Assembly (NCBI GenBank): GCA_015256945.1
Contig: JABZLB010000004.1
Coordinates: forward strand, 1-64,000
Source of the DNA: Prevotellaceae bacterium
GTDB taxonomy: Bacteria; Bacteroidota; Bacteroidia; Bacteroidales; Bacteroidaceae
Direction: 5' to 3'
DNA length: 64,000 nucleotides
Part shown: positions 44,975 through 54,023 of the stretch, piece after piece
Position numbering within the stretch: position 1 is the stretch's first letter
How the letters are laid out: every line of letters begins with the position of its first letter
Notes under the pieces: generated by a model
Told to the model about the DNA's origin: nothing
The model's database searches: none
Seen by the model: only the letters and a program-made list of their open reading frames with translations
Position numbers and translations under genes: made by a program

Positions 44975-46312
44975 ATGGAAAAAATTAGCATAAAAAATCT
45001 GATTATTGGTTTTGGCAAAGCTGGAAAGACACTGGCTGCTGATTTGGCAAAGCATGGAGAAGAGGTTATATTAGTAGAGAAGAGTAGCTCTATGTATGGT
45101 GGAACTTGTATTAATATCGGTTGTATTCCATCTAAAAAACTATTGGTTGAAGCGAAAAGAAAACCTTTCGATGCTAATGAAAGTGTTTATTTTCAACAAG
45201 CAATGGAACGCAAGAATACTTTGATTTCTGCGTTAAGAGCAGCTAATTACAAGAAGCTTAACGATTTGGAAGGAGTACGCATTATTAATGCGACGGCATC
45301 TTTTATAAATAAGAATACTGTATTATTAAAAAATGCAGATGATGAAATTGAAGTTACTGCACAACGGATATTCATCAATACTGGTAGTACATCTGTGCCA
45401 TTAAATGTAAAAGGTGCAGACGGAAAATATGTTTATAATAGTACACAGTTATTATCTTTAGAAACACTTCCTGAACGTCTTGTTATTATTGGAGGCGGTT
45501 ATATCTCTTTAGAGTTTGCATGTATGTTTCAGGCTTTTGGAAGTAAAGTAACTGTTTTAGAAGCAAGTGACACTTTCCTGGCACGCGAAGATAGAGATAT
45601 AGCCGACGAAATGTTGCATATACTTCAGGCACGTGGCATTGAAGTGATACTTAATTGCCAAACAAAGGAATTGCAGGAAAACGACAATTTTACAAGGGTG
45701 ATTACGTCAAATGGTAACTTCGATGCTGAAGCAGTGTTGGTTGCTATTGGAAGAAAGCCTGCAACAGAAGAATTGCAATTAGATAAAGCTGATATTAAAA
45801 CAGACGAAAGAGGATACATTATTACTAATGATTATTTACGGGCACGTGAAAATGTATGGGCAATGGGTGATGTAGCTAAAACCCCACAGTTCACCTATAT
45901 GTCGTTAGATGATTATAGAATTGTGCGTGATCAACTGTTTGGTAATTCTACCAGAAACAGACAAGATCGCCAAAATATTGCAACTGCTGTGTTCACATAC
46001 CCTACACTTGCGCAAGTAGGTTTAACTGAGCAACAGGCAAATGCTTTGCAGTTAGAATTTGAAGTTAAAAAGATTATGGCAAATTCTATACCCAAAGCAA
46101 AGGTTTTAGGTGAAACCGAAGGGCTGTTAAAGGCACTTGTAGACAGAAAAACCAATCGTATATTGGGTGTAACTCTCTTCTGCGCAGAAGCACATGAGCT
46201 AATCAATATCTGTAAAATGGCCATAGATAATCACTTAACTGCTGATAAATTAAAGAATCAAATATTCACTCATCCAACAATGGCTGAGGCTTTAAATGAT
46301 TTATTTGCATAA
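44975..46312 (+). CDS. RclA-like pyridine nucleotide-disulphide oxidoreductase
   Basis: A 445-residue flavoprotein with an N-terminal FAD motif (IIGFGKAGKTLA), the redox pair Cys45-Cys50 (GGTCINIGC), an NAD(P) motif (VIIGGGYISLEF), MGDV near ~295 and a C-terminal FTHPTMAEAL with catalytic His433. It resembles E. coli RclA (IGFGKAGKTL, MYGGTCINIGC, FTYxSLDDYRIVRD), a flavin-dependent reductase for reactive chlorine and copper stress. The homology is by eye. It is visibly AT-richer than its neighbours and lies between serC and serA, so recent insertion is plausible. Confidence 0.85.
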   Translation: MEKISIKNLIIGFGKAGKTLAADLAKHGEEVILVEKSSSMYGGTCINIGCIPSKKLLVEAKRKPFDANESVYFQQAMERKNTLISALRAANYKKLNDLEGVRIINATASFINKNTVLLKNADDEIEVTAQRIFINTGSTSVPLNVKGADGKYVYNSTQLLSLETLPERLVIIGGGYISLEFACMFQAFGSKVTVLEASDTFLAREDRDIADEMLHILQARGIEVILNCQTKELQENDNFTRVITSNGNFDAEAVLVAIGRKPATEELQLDKADIKTDERGYIITNDYLRARENVWAMGDVAKTPQFTYMSLDDYRIVRDQLFGNSTRNRQDRQNIATAVFTYPTLAQVGLTEQQANALQLEFEVKKIMANSIPKAKVLGETEGLLKALVDRKTNRILGVTLFCAEAHELINICKMAIDNHLTADKLKNQIFTHPTMAEALNDLFA

Positions 46313-46356
46313 GTAACGAAATCTAAACGCTGTAATTTATTTGGTAAAAATAAAAT

Positions 46357-47274
46357 ATGAAAGTACTAATTGCAACTGAAAAACCTTTTGCCAAAGAGGC
46401 ATTAGAAGCTATAAAACAGGAACTAATAGGCGGAGGACACTCTGTTGATGTGTTAGAAAAGTACGCTGATAAAGCTCAACTTCTCTCTGCCGTTGCCGAT
46501 GCAAATGCTATGATTGTTCGCTCTGATGTCATAGATAAATCGGTTATTACAGCCGCAAATAATTTAAAAATTGTAGTAAGAGCAGGAGCTGGATACGATT
46601 CCATAGACACCGATTACGCCAAGACAAAAGGGGTTGTTGTAGAGAATACTCCGGGCCAGAATGCGAATGCTGTGGCCGAACTGGTGTTTGGATTATTGGT
46701 TTATGCCGTTCGCAATTTCTTCAATGGCAAGAGTGGTACTGAGCTAAAGGGTAAGAAATTAGGTATTCTTGCCTTCGGTAATGTGGGCCGTAATGTAGCC
46801 CGTATAGCCCAAGGCTTTGGCATGGAAGTATATGCTTTCGACGAGTATTGCCCGGCAAGTGTCATAGAAGAGGCTGGTGTTCATGCAGTAAAATCGCGTG
46901 ATGAGCTGTTCAAACAGTGCGATATTGTTTCACTTCATATCCCTGCGACACCTGAAACACAGAAGAGTATTAACTACGATGTGGTTAACCTGATGAAGAA
47001 GGGCGGTATATTAGTAAATACTGCGCGCAAGGAAGTAATAGATGAAGCAGGCTTATTAAAGCTGATGGCCGAGCGCGAGGATCTGAAATTCTTAACTGAT
47101 ATTATGCCCGATGCGACAGAAGAGTTTGCCAAATTCGATGGTCGTTATTTTACAACGCCTAAGAAAATGGGTGCCCAAACGGCTGAAGCCAACATCAATG
47201 CCGGAATAGCAGCAGCCCGTCAAATCAATAATTTCTTTGCAACGGGCGATGAAACGTTCCGCGTTAACAAGTAA
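46357..47274 (+). CDS. serA: D-3-phosphoglycerate dehydrogenase (lysine-type)
   Basis: A 305-residue NAD-dependent dehydrogenase giving 3-phosphohydroxypyruvate, the first step of serine synthesis. The nucleotide-binding motif is FGNVGRNVA (~140-148). Active-site Arg lies in NTARKEVID. Unusually, the position of the catalytic His (usual TPHxGA) holds Lys269 in TPKKMGAQT, which is the pattern of the lysine-type (IIIK) enzymes described from Entamoeba and Bacteroidetes. There is no C-terminal ACT regulatory domain, so serine feedback of the E. coli kind is not expected. Confidence 0.93.
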   Translation: MKVLIATEKPFAKEALEAIKQELIGGGHSVDVLEKYADKAQLLSAVADANAMIVRSDVIDKSVITAANNLKIVVRAGAGYDSIDTDYAKTKGVVVENTPGQNANAVAELVFGLLVYAVRNFFNGKSGTELKGKKLGILAFGNVGRNVARIAQGFGMEVYAFDEYCPASVIEEAGVHAVKSRDELFKQCDIVSLHIPATPETQKSINYDVVNLMKKGGILVNTARKEVIDEAGLLKLMAEREDLKFLTDIMPDATEEFAKFDGRYFTTPKKMGAQTAEANINAGIAAARQINNFFATGDETFRVNK

Positions 47275-47377
47275 ATAGCTGAAGCTCTGTTTTTATTATA
47301 TCCCTCCTTTTCATATTGTGAAGAGGAGCGATACTTAATTTCCCACCTACTTTTGTTACACCTGAAAATCTTTATTT

Positions 47378-48625
47378 ATGGCTACTGTTAAACCTTTTAG
47401 AGGCATTCGCCCTCCCGAACATCTTGTTGAACGCATAGAATCGCGCCCATATGATGTGCTCGATTCAGAAGAAGCCCGTCAGGAGGCTGCTGATAATGAA
47501 ATGTCGCTTTATCATATTACCAAGCCCGAAATTAACTTTGGAGTAGAGGTTTCTGAATTTGATGCCCAGGCTTATGATAGTGCTAAAGAGCAGTTTGAAA
47601 AGTTCCAGGAGCGCGGATGGCTTGTACAAGATGACAAAGAATGCTATTATATCTATGCCCAGACAATGGAAGGGCGGACACAGTATGGACTTGTTGTGTG
47701 TGCTTCTGTACACGATTATGTGAACGGTGTGATTAAAAAGCACGAGCTTACCCGTAAGGACAAGGAGGAAAACCGTATGAAACACGTGCGCGCCTGTAAC
47801 GCAAACATTGAACCTGTATTCTTTGCTTATCCTGACAATATGCGCCTTAATCAGCTTATTATGCGCTATGCGGCAACCAAACCATTGTACGATTTCATCG
47901 CACCTGTTGACGGATTCCGGCATCAATTTTGGGTAATCAGTAAGCCTGAAGATATAAAAACCATCACCGATGAGTTTGCATCGATGCCCGCTTTGTACAT
48001 AGCTGACGGCCATCATCGTACGGCAGCAGCTGCCCTTGTGGGAGCTGAGAAGGGAAAAAACGATGGTTTAGGCGACGGAGAACATGAGCATGATTACTTC
48101 ATGGCGGTGTGTTTTCAGGCCAGTCAGCTCACAATTCTCGATTATAACAGGGTTATTAAAGACTTGAATGGGATGTCGTCAGAAGAGTTTTTGACAAAAC
48201 TTAATGATGATTTCATAGTGGAAAAGAAGGGGACGGCAAACTATAAACCACAGCATTTGCACGAATTTTCGCTATATCTCGATGGTTGTTGGTACAGTTT
48301 GACGGCACGTCCGGGAACTTATGACGATGCCGACGCTATTGGTGTACTGGATGTTGACATATCATCGAGGCTTATTTTGGATAAATTGATGGGAATAAAA
48401 GACCTGCGTTCAGACAATCGAATCGACTTCGTTGGAGGGTTGCGTGGTTTGGATGAGCTTAAAAAGCGCGTAGATAGTGGCGAGTGTCGATGGGCCCTTG
48501 CGTTGTATCCCGTATCAATGCAGCAAATTATGAACATTGCAGATTCAGGTAAAATCATGCCGCCTAAGGCTACATGGTTTGAACCTAAGCTAAGGAGCGG
48601 GCTGGTGATACATAAATTAGAGTGA
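47378..48625 (+). CDS. DUF1015 family protein
   Basis: A 415-residue protein with the family signature YIADGHHRTAAA at ~207-218 and an N-terminal FRGIRPP and RPYDV motif. Members are usual neighbours of serA in Bacteroidetes, so a link with serine or an unknown kinase/hydrolase-like activity is possible. The GTGA overlap with the next gene (48622-48625) couples translation. The function is not established. Confidence 0.85.
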   Translation: MATVKPFRGIRPPEHLVERIESRPYDVLDSEEARQEAADNEMSLYHITKPEINFGVEVSEFDAQAYDSAKEQFEKFQERGWLVQDDKECYYIYAQTMEGRTQYGLVVCASVHDYVNGVIKKHELTRKDKEENRMKHVRACNANIEPVFFAYPDNMRLNQLIMRYAATKPLYDFIAPVDGFRHQFWVISKPEDIKTITDEFASMPALYIADGHHRTAAAALVGAEKGKNDGLGDGEHEHDYFMAVCFQASQLTILDYNRVIKDLNGMSSEEFLTKLNDDFIVEKKGTANYKPQHLHEFSLYLDGCWYSLTARPGTYDDADAIGVLDVDISSRLILDKLMGIKDLRSDNRIDFVGGLRGLDELKKRVDSGECRWALALYPVSMQQIMNIADSGKIMPPKATWFEPKLRSGLVIHKLE

Positions 48626-49215
48626 GCCTCATGGAGGATAAATATCTTACAATTAATTCAATAGGCAAAGGATATTATACTGACCGGCGAAGCAAATTCT
48701 ATGCTTTTGCCCATCATGTAGAGACTGTTGACGATTGCAAGGCGCTGATAAACGAGTATCGTAAGAAGTATTTTGATGCGCGTCACTGTTGTTATGCTTA
48801 TATGCTTGGCCCGGAAAGGCAGGAGTGGCGCGCCAATGACGATGGAGAACCATCGTCTACTGGTGGCAAGCCTATTATGGGACAGATCAATTCACACGAA
48901 CTGACAGACATCCTCGTTTGCGTGATAAGGTATTATGGTGGCGTCAATTTGGGAACGTCAGGACTTATAGAAGCATATCGTACGGCGGCGGCGTCAGCCA
49001 TTGAAGATGCTGATATTATAGAGTGCTTTCAAAAGGAAGAGGTGAAGTTTCATTTTACGTATCCCATGATGAATGGTGTAATGCGGATAGTTAAAGAGAT
49101 GAATCCTGCCATTGTTTCGCAAAGTTTTGATAACGATTGCGATATTACACTTTCCATAAGAGCCAGTCAGGCAGAGTTGTTGAAATCGAAATTGGAGAAA
49201 CTTGCCTTTGAATAG
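48622..49215 (+). CDS. YigZ/IMPACT family protein
   Basis: A 197-residue protein. The N-terminal half resembles the YigZ/IMPACT domain (RRSKFYAFAHHV, DARHCCYAYMLG, NDDGEPSSTGGKPIMGQI, VIRYYGGVNLGTSGL). The C-terminal ~60 residues form the small second domain. Family roles concern translation control, but bacterial function is unclear. Starts are possible at GTG 48622 (overlapping the upstream stop) or ATG 48631. The GTG is listed because of the overlap. Confidence 0.88.
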   Translation: MSLMEDKYLTINSIGKGYYTDRRSKFYAFAHHVETVDDCKALINEYRKKYFDARHCCYAYMLGPERQEWRANDDGEPSSTGGKPIMGQINSHELTDILVCVIRYYGGVNLGTSGLIEAYRTAAASAIEDADIIECFQKEEVKFHFTYPMMNGVMRIVKEMNPAIVSQSFDNDCDITLSIRASQAELLKSKLEKLAFE

Positions 49216-49291
49216 GCTATGCTATCTGTTTAATAAACGTTAAGAATATTGTTTTATTTAACGCACCTTTCTTTTTTACATACATTTTCTT

Positions 49292-49299
49292 TACCTTTG
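49292..49299 (+). promoter_or_regulatory. Probable -7 element for tRNA-Ser
   Basis: TACCTTTG, an exact consensus match, 13 bases before the tRNA. The -33 region is T-rich but lacks a TTTG. Confidence 0.5.
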
Positions 49300-49312
49300 C
49301 ATTACTGTTAAA

Positions 49313-49400
49313 GGAAGATTGGCAGAGTGATCGAATGCGCTGGACTCGAAATCCGGTATACCCCTTTCGGGTATCGGGGGTTTGAATCCCTCATCTTCCG
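49313..49400 (+). tRNA. tRNA-Ser (anticodon CGA)
   Basis: An 88-base class II tRNA: acceptor GGAAGAT/ATCTTCC with discriminator G, anticodon loop CTCGAAA (anticodon CGA), a long variable arm (TATACCCCTTTCGGGTATC hairpin) and T arm GGGGGTTTGAATCCCTC. No CCA is encoded. Confidence 0.96.
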
Positions 49401-49408
49401 CAACGACT

Positions 49409-49442
49409 AAAATCCTGACCGTATATGGTTGGGATTTTTTTT
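49409..49442 (+). terminator. Terminator after tRNA-Ser
   Basis: AATCCTGACC (49411-49420) pairs with GGTTGGGATT (49427-49436), two G-T wobbles, 6-base loop, followed by six Ts. It begins 9 bases past the tRNA. Confidence 0.85.
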
Positions 49443-49473
49443 ATTTCTTGCATGGCTTTGAAATAAAATTACT

Positions 49474-49481
49474 TATCTTTG
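49474..49481 (+). promoter_or_regulatory. Probable -7 element for the DUF4375-smpB-metH group
   Basis: TATCTTTG, an exact consensus match, 22 bases before the ATG at 49504. The nearest -33-like TTTG is 13 bases upstream, too close, so the partner box is unclear. Confidence 0.4.
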
Positions 49482-49503
49482 TAGCCGACATAAGTAATAA
49501 AGA

Positions 49504-50022
49504 ATGGAAAAATCAACGGGAGTTATTGTAAAAGATGCAGATCTTCGCCGTGCCGCAGAAGCTGGAATGGACGAGTTTATTAAGGTATTTACAGACGCCA
49601 TATATGATTTTATAGGAGGAGAACTCAATGTAGAGAATATGGGCATGCTTAATTCGGATCAGATTAGCTTGCTTGCCTATGTTATTTTACGCGATTCTGT
49701 AATGGACGGTGGGTTTGTAGAGCTGATACATAATGGTTATGGCGGTTTTATTTTCTTGAATCCTTTTGGAAAGGCTATGAGAGAATGGGGACTTCATGAC
49801 TTGTATAAGATTATTCGTAAATGCCATCGTTTTTATATGATTCACCATGAATCCATAGAAAAAGACTGTACGCAGGAAGAGTTTGATGCGCTTTATGAAC
49901 AGTTCCCTATGTTTGACGACTTCGACGATGCTTTTGTAGAAGAAGAAGAAAACTTTACTACTTGTGTTGCCAATTACGTGGATGAACATATAGATAACTT
50001 TGCAAAGATAGTTAATGAATAA
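49504..50022 (+). CDS. DUF4375 (DMP19-like) protein
   Basis: A 172-residue acidic protein. The block LRDSVMDGGFVELIHNGYGG resembles the conserved NG-GF(h) region of DUF4375/DMP19. DMP19 is known as a DNA-mimic protein in Neisseria; whether this protein acts that way is unknown. The C-terminal half is rich in Asp/Glu (EEFDALYEQFPMFDDFDDAF). Its end overlaps the smpB start by 8 bases. Confidence 0.75.
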   Translation: MEKSTGVIVKDADLRRAAEAGMDEFIKVFTDAIYDFIGGELNVENMGMLNSDQISLLAYVILRDSVMDGGFVELIHNGYGGFIFLNPFGKAMREWGLHDLYKIIRKCHRFYMIHHESIEKDCTQEEFDALYEQFPMFDDFDDAFVEEEENFTTCVANYVDEHIDNFAKIVNE

Positions 50023-50494
50023 AGCAGAACAGGAACTTCGCCGAAAGAGTCCGGTACAGATAAGGAACAAAAAGGCATCGTTTGAGTACAGTTTTGTTGA
50101 TACTTATACCGCTGGAATCGTTCTGACAGGGACGGAGATTAAGTCAATTCGTATGGGAAAGGCTTCACTTGTTGATTCGTTTTGCTATATCAACAAGGGG
50201 GAAATATGGGTAAAAGGTATGAATATTTCTCCATATTTCTATGGTTCTTTTGCTAATGTTCCGGCGAAACGTGATAGGAAACTCTTGCTAAATAAGCGCG
50301 AAATACGTCATCTTGCCGAGGATTCAAAGACACCAGGCTTTACCATTGTGCCCACGCTTGTCTTTATTGATAGTCATGGACGTGCAAAGGTTGATATTGC
50401 ATTGGCAAGAGGTAAAAAAGAATACGACAAGCGACAAACATTGAAAGAGAAGGAGGATAGGAGAGAAATGGATCGCGCTATCAAACATTTTTAG
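50015..50494 (+). CDS. smpB: SsrA-binding protein
   Basis: A 159-residue small RNA-binding protein that delivers tmRNA to stalled ribosomes. Conserved elements are the TGTEIKSIRMGKASL block (~38-52), ARGKKEYDKR and the basic C-terminal tail ending DRAIKHF. The tmRNA gene itself is not in the window. It is overlapped by the DUF4375 gene, and metH starts one base after its stop. Confidence 0.96.
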   Translation: MNKAEQELRRKSPVQIRNKKASFEYSFVDTYTAGIVLTGTEIKSIRMGKASLVDSFCYINKGEIWVKGMNISPYFYGSFANVPAKRDRKLLLNKREIRHLAEDSKTPGFTIVPTLVFIDSHGRAKVDIALARGKKEYDKRQTLKEKEDRREMDRAIKHF

Positions 50495-50495
50495 C

Positions 50496-53264
50496 ATGAA
50501 AACCATAGAAGATGTCATCCAAAACAAGGTATTAGTGCTTGACGGTGCGATGGGCACGATGATTCAGGATTACCATCTTACCGAGGAAGATTTTCGTGGA
50601 GAGCAGTTCTTAAACATTAAAGGACAATTAAAAGGCAACAATGATGTCTTGAATATCAGTTGTCCTGACATTATTCGTGCGATACATTGTCGCTATCTTG
50701 AGGCTGGTGCCGACATCATAGAAACCAATACTTTCTCGTCCCAAAGGGTTTCACAAGCTGATTATTATTTAGAAAACGAAGCGCGAAATATGGCTTTAGC
50801 CGGAGCCAGAATTGCGCGTAAGGCTGCCAATGACTATGCAACCGATGAATGGCCACGCTTTGTTGCAGGATCAGTAGGCCCGACAAACAAAACCTGTTCC
50901 ATGAGTCCTGATGTGAATAATCCGGCTTTTCGCGACCTCACATACGATGAATTGATGGCCGATTATGTTGAACAGATAGATGGATTAATACAGGGAGGAG
51001 TTGACGCTATTCTGATAGAGACTATCTTTGACAGCCTTAACGCGAAGTGTGCCATTGATGCAGCTCAGCAGGTTATGCAGCAACGTGGCGTGCATTTGCC
51101 CATTATGCTAAGTGTTACAGTTAGCGATTTGGCTGGAAGAACGCTTAGCGGGGAGACCTTAGACGCCTTTTTGGGTAGTGTCAGTTCGTTTAAAATCTTC
51201 TCCGTTGGCTTAAATTGTTCGTTTGGAGCACGCCAGATGAAGCCTTATTTAAAGGCATTATCGCGTAAGGCTCCTTATTATATTTCAGTGTATCCCAATG
51301 CGGGTTTGCCTAACTCAATGGGCATTTATGATGAAACTGCCGAAAGTATGTCGCCACAAATAGGCGAATTTATCGATGAAGGACTGGTAAATATTGTCGG
51401 TGGTTGTTGTGGTACAGATGAAACTTTTATCCGTCGTTATTGTGAGTTAGCAGCAGGAAAGAAGCCCCATGTCAGGAATAAGCAATCATCATCATTATGG
51501 CTTTCGGGGCTCGAATTGTTGGAAGTTACACCCGAAGTAGGCTTTGTCAACGTTGGAGAACGCTGTAATGTGGCTGGCTCAAAGAAATTTTTACGACTTA
51601 TTTCCGAAAAAAAATACGATGAAGCCCTTTCTATTGCTCGTAGGCAAGTAGAAGCAGGAGCCATGGTTATTGATGTAAACATGGATGCCCCATTGCTTGA
51701 TGCACAAAGTGAAATGGTTACTTTCCTGAACCTTCTTGCTTCTGATCCCGATATTTCACGTGTTCCTGTCATGATCGATTCATCAGATTGGAACGTTGTG
51801 CTTGCAGGTTTGAAATGTCTTCAGGGCAAGTGTATTGTCAATTCTATTTCGTTAAAGGAGGGAGAAGATGCTTTTCTTTCCCATGCTCATGATGTAAAAC
51901 GTTTCGGAGCTGCGGTTGTAGTGATGTGCTTTGACGAAACAGGACAGGCTGCATCCTTTGACAGAAAGATAGAGATTGCAGCGCGTGCCTATGACCTTCT
52001 TACCCGTAAGGCTGGTATAAAAGCCTGTGATATTATCTTCGATCCGAACATTCTTTCGATCGCTACGGGTATAGAGGAGCATGATAGCTATGCTAAAGAC
52101 TTTATCCGGGCTACACGATGGATTCGTGAAAATCTTGCAGGTGCTCATGTTAGTGGGGGTATAAGCAATCTTAGTTTTTCGTTTCGGGGTAATAATTATA
52201 TCCGTGAGGCCTTACATGCTGTATTTCTTTATTATGCTACACAGGCAGGAATGGACTTCGGTATTATCAATCCAGCGTCCAAAATTACCTATGATGACAT
52301 TCCTTCTGCATATTTAAATGTGTTGGAAGACGTTGTACTTGATCGCAGAAAAGGTGCTTCTGATGAGCTGATTACACTGGCAGAACGCATACTGGCAGAA
52401 CAAAATACGGCAGTTTCAGGAGCTGTTTCTTCGGTTACGTCAACGGTAAAGAACGATGAACAGGCTGTATGGCGAAGCGAAAACTTACAGAACAGGTTGA
52501 TTTATGCGTTGCGTAAGGGCATTTCCGACTATTTAGAGGTCGATCTCCATGAGGCTCTTTCCATATACTCTAAAGCGGTAGATATTATCGAAGGTCCTTT
52601 GATGGACGGCATGAATAAGGTAGGAGAGCTATTTGGTGCGGGCAAAATGTTTCTTCCACAGGTTGTTAAGACTGCTCGAACCATGAAGCAAGCTGTTGTC
52701 ATTTTACAGCCGTTTATTGAAGCTGAGAAAACAAAGGGAGCTTCAAGTGCAGGTAAAGTGATTATGGCTACGGTTAAAGGCGACGTTCACGATATTGGTA
52801 AAAACATTGTCAGCGTGGTGATGGGATGCAACAATTACGAAGTAATCGATATGGGTGTAATGGTTCCTGCCGACCAGATTGTGCGTAAAATTCAGGAAAC
52901 TAACGCTGATGTTGTCGGACTCAGTGGACTAATTACACCCTCGTTAGAGGAAATGATTAATACTGTTAAGGAAATGGAGCGTGCCGGAATATGTATTCCT
53001 GTGCTCATCGGTGGAGCGACAACATCCGAACTTCATGTTGCATTGAAGATAGCGCCTGAGTATAACGGGCCTGTGATTTGGATGAAAGATGCTTCACAAA
53101 GTGCCCGGATTCTTTCCAAATTAATGAATACCGATGAGTGCTCTACATTCTGGAATCAACTGCAAGAGCGGTATAAGACTCTTCGGGAAGGCTATCATCA
53201 GGAGCAACAACGCATATTATCATTGGATGATGCCAGAAAAAACAAGCTGAATTTATTTGATTGA
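50496..53264 (+). CDS. metH: Cobalamin-dependent methionine synthase, without reactivation domain
   Basis: A 922-residue enzyme that transfers methyl from 5-methyltetrahydrofolate through cobalamin to homocysteine. The homocysteine domain (~1-330) has zinc cysteines in LNCSFG and GGCCGT. The pterin domain (~345-620) begins VGFVNVGERCNVAGSKKF. The cobalamin domain has DVHDIG with ligand His765 and ends near 905. The AdoMet-binding reactivation domain (about 300 residues in E. coli MetH) is missing, because the gene ends with LNLFD and a stop. That function, if needed, must come from elsewhere in the genome. Confidence 0.95.
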   Translation: MKTIEDVIQNKVLVLDGAMGTMIQDYHLTEEDFRGEQFLNIKGQLKGNNDVLNISCPDIIRAIHCRYLEAGADIIETNTFSSQRVSQADYYLENEARNMALAGARIARKAANDYATDEWPRFVAGSVGPTNKTCSMSPDVNNPAFRDLTYDELMADYVEQIDGLIQGGVDAILIETIFDSLNAKCAIDAAQQVMQQRGVHLPIMLSVTVSDLAGRTLSGETLDAFLGSVSSFKIFSVGLNCSFGARQMKPYLKALSRKAPYYISVYPNAGLPNSMGIYDETAESMSPQIGEFIDEGLVNIVGGCCGTDETFIRRYCELAAGKKPHVRNKQSSSLWLSGLELLEVTPEVGFVNVGERCNVAGSKKFLRLISEKKYDEALSIARRQVEAGAMVIDVNMDAPLLDAQSEMVTFLNLLASDPDISRVPVMIDSSDWNVVLAGLKCLQGKCIVNSISLKEGEDAFLSHAHDVKRFGAAVVVMCFDETGQAASFDRKIEIAARAYDLLTRKAGIKACDIIFDPNILSIATGIEEHDSYAKDFIRATRWIRENLAGAHVSGGISNLSFSFRGNNYIREALHAVFLYYATQAGMDFGIINPASKITYDDIPSAYLNVLEDVVLDRRKGASDELITLAERILAEQNTAVSGAVSSVTSTVKNDEQAVWRSENLQNRLIYALRKGISDYLEVDLHEALSIYSKAVDIIEGPLMDGMNKVGELFGAGKMFLPQVVKTARTMKQAVVILQPFIEAEKTKGASSAGKVIMATVKGDVHDIGKNIVSVVMGCNNYEVIDMGVMVPADQIVRKIQETNADVVGLSGLITPSLEEMINTVKEMERAGICIPVLIGGATTSELHVALKIAPEYNGPVIWMKDASQSARILSKLMNTDECSTFWNQLQERYKTLREGYHQEQQRILSLDDARKNKLNLFD

Positions 53265-53270
53265 TACTGT

Positions 53271-53732
53271 TAGAATCCTTTATATATTCTGTACAATAAC
53301 ATCAATCTTGTTTCGCAAAAACTCAATGTTGAGTATGTCATTATTCCGGGCAAGGGCTTAAATCATTATATCCCCGGTTCTCCAATCAGCCATTTGCCTG
53401 TTGACAAAAGCCTGGCATTTAAACGTGTTCAGAAGGGGAAGATGATAAAATTATATTCTAACTACCTTTCGTTTACGTTTGAACATGATGTGTTCAAAGA
53501 AATTTCAGTGATTGAAAATAAGAGTATTGACCTGATTTTAGGAAAGTATAATTTATTTGATGATTCAGATGTAATTAACCTGTTACAAGATAATTACACA
53601 TGTATATTTAAGTATGGCTTTATTATTTTCGACGAGCCTGGACTGGCTTTCTGTGGTTGTTCAGGAGAAGAAAGCCAACGAAGTGTAATCATTTACAGTG
53701 CACATTATTGGGATGGTGTGCTGAATGGTTAG
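53271..53732 (+). pseudogene. Remnant of a gene without a start codon
   Basis: The frame is open from just after a TAG at 53268-53270 to the stop at 53730-53732, giving ~153 residues including YVIIPGKGLNHYIP and GLAFCGCSGEE. It contains no ATG upstream of residue ~58; the first non-ATG candidate is a TTG at 53394, and the nearest later Met lies after RVQKGK. Coding-like composition continues back to the stop codon, so the 5' part of an older gene seems to be lost. No family recognised. Possibly an immunity-like protein. Confidence 0.45.
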
Positions 53733-54023
53733 CCTGATATTGTTGTCTTCGAGAGGTGTGTACTGTTATGTTCCATATCAATTAAATTATATTCTCATGA
53801 GAATTTTTGGCACAGCACCCGAAGGTAACGATATGGCAGACCTGGATAATGCGCGTTATATAAATCTGGCATTGCGGGATAAATCAATTCTTATTTTCTT
53901 AACTTATCTGCTTTACAATTATGCCTGTTTGTTGAACAGGCTGATTTGATTCGATGATTTCTGCCAAAAGGTGGTGGCTTTCTTCTGTTTTCTGACATGG
54001 CTTATGGTGTAATGTTGATAGTG

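Noticed and set aside
47302..47326. Hairpin CTCCTTTTCA/TGAAGAGGAG between serA and the DUF1015 gene as a terminator.
   Set aside because: No following T tract, and the two genes are usual operon partners.
53725..53949. A 74-residue hydrophobic frame overlapping the end of the metH-downstream remnant.
   Set aside because: It overlaps the remnant by 8 bases, has no clear start context and mixed composition; more likely chance or part of the decay.
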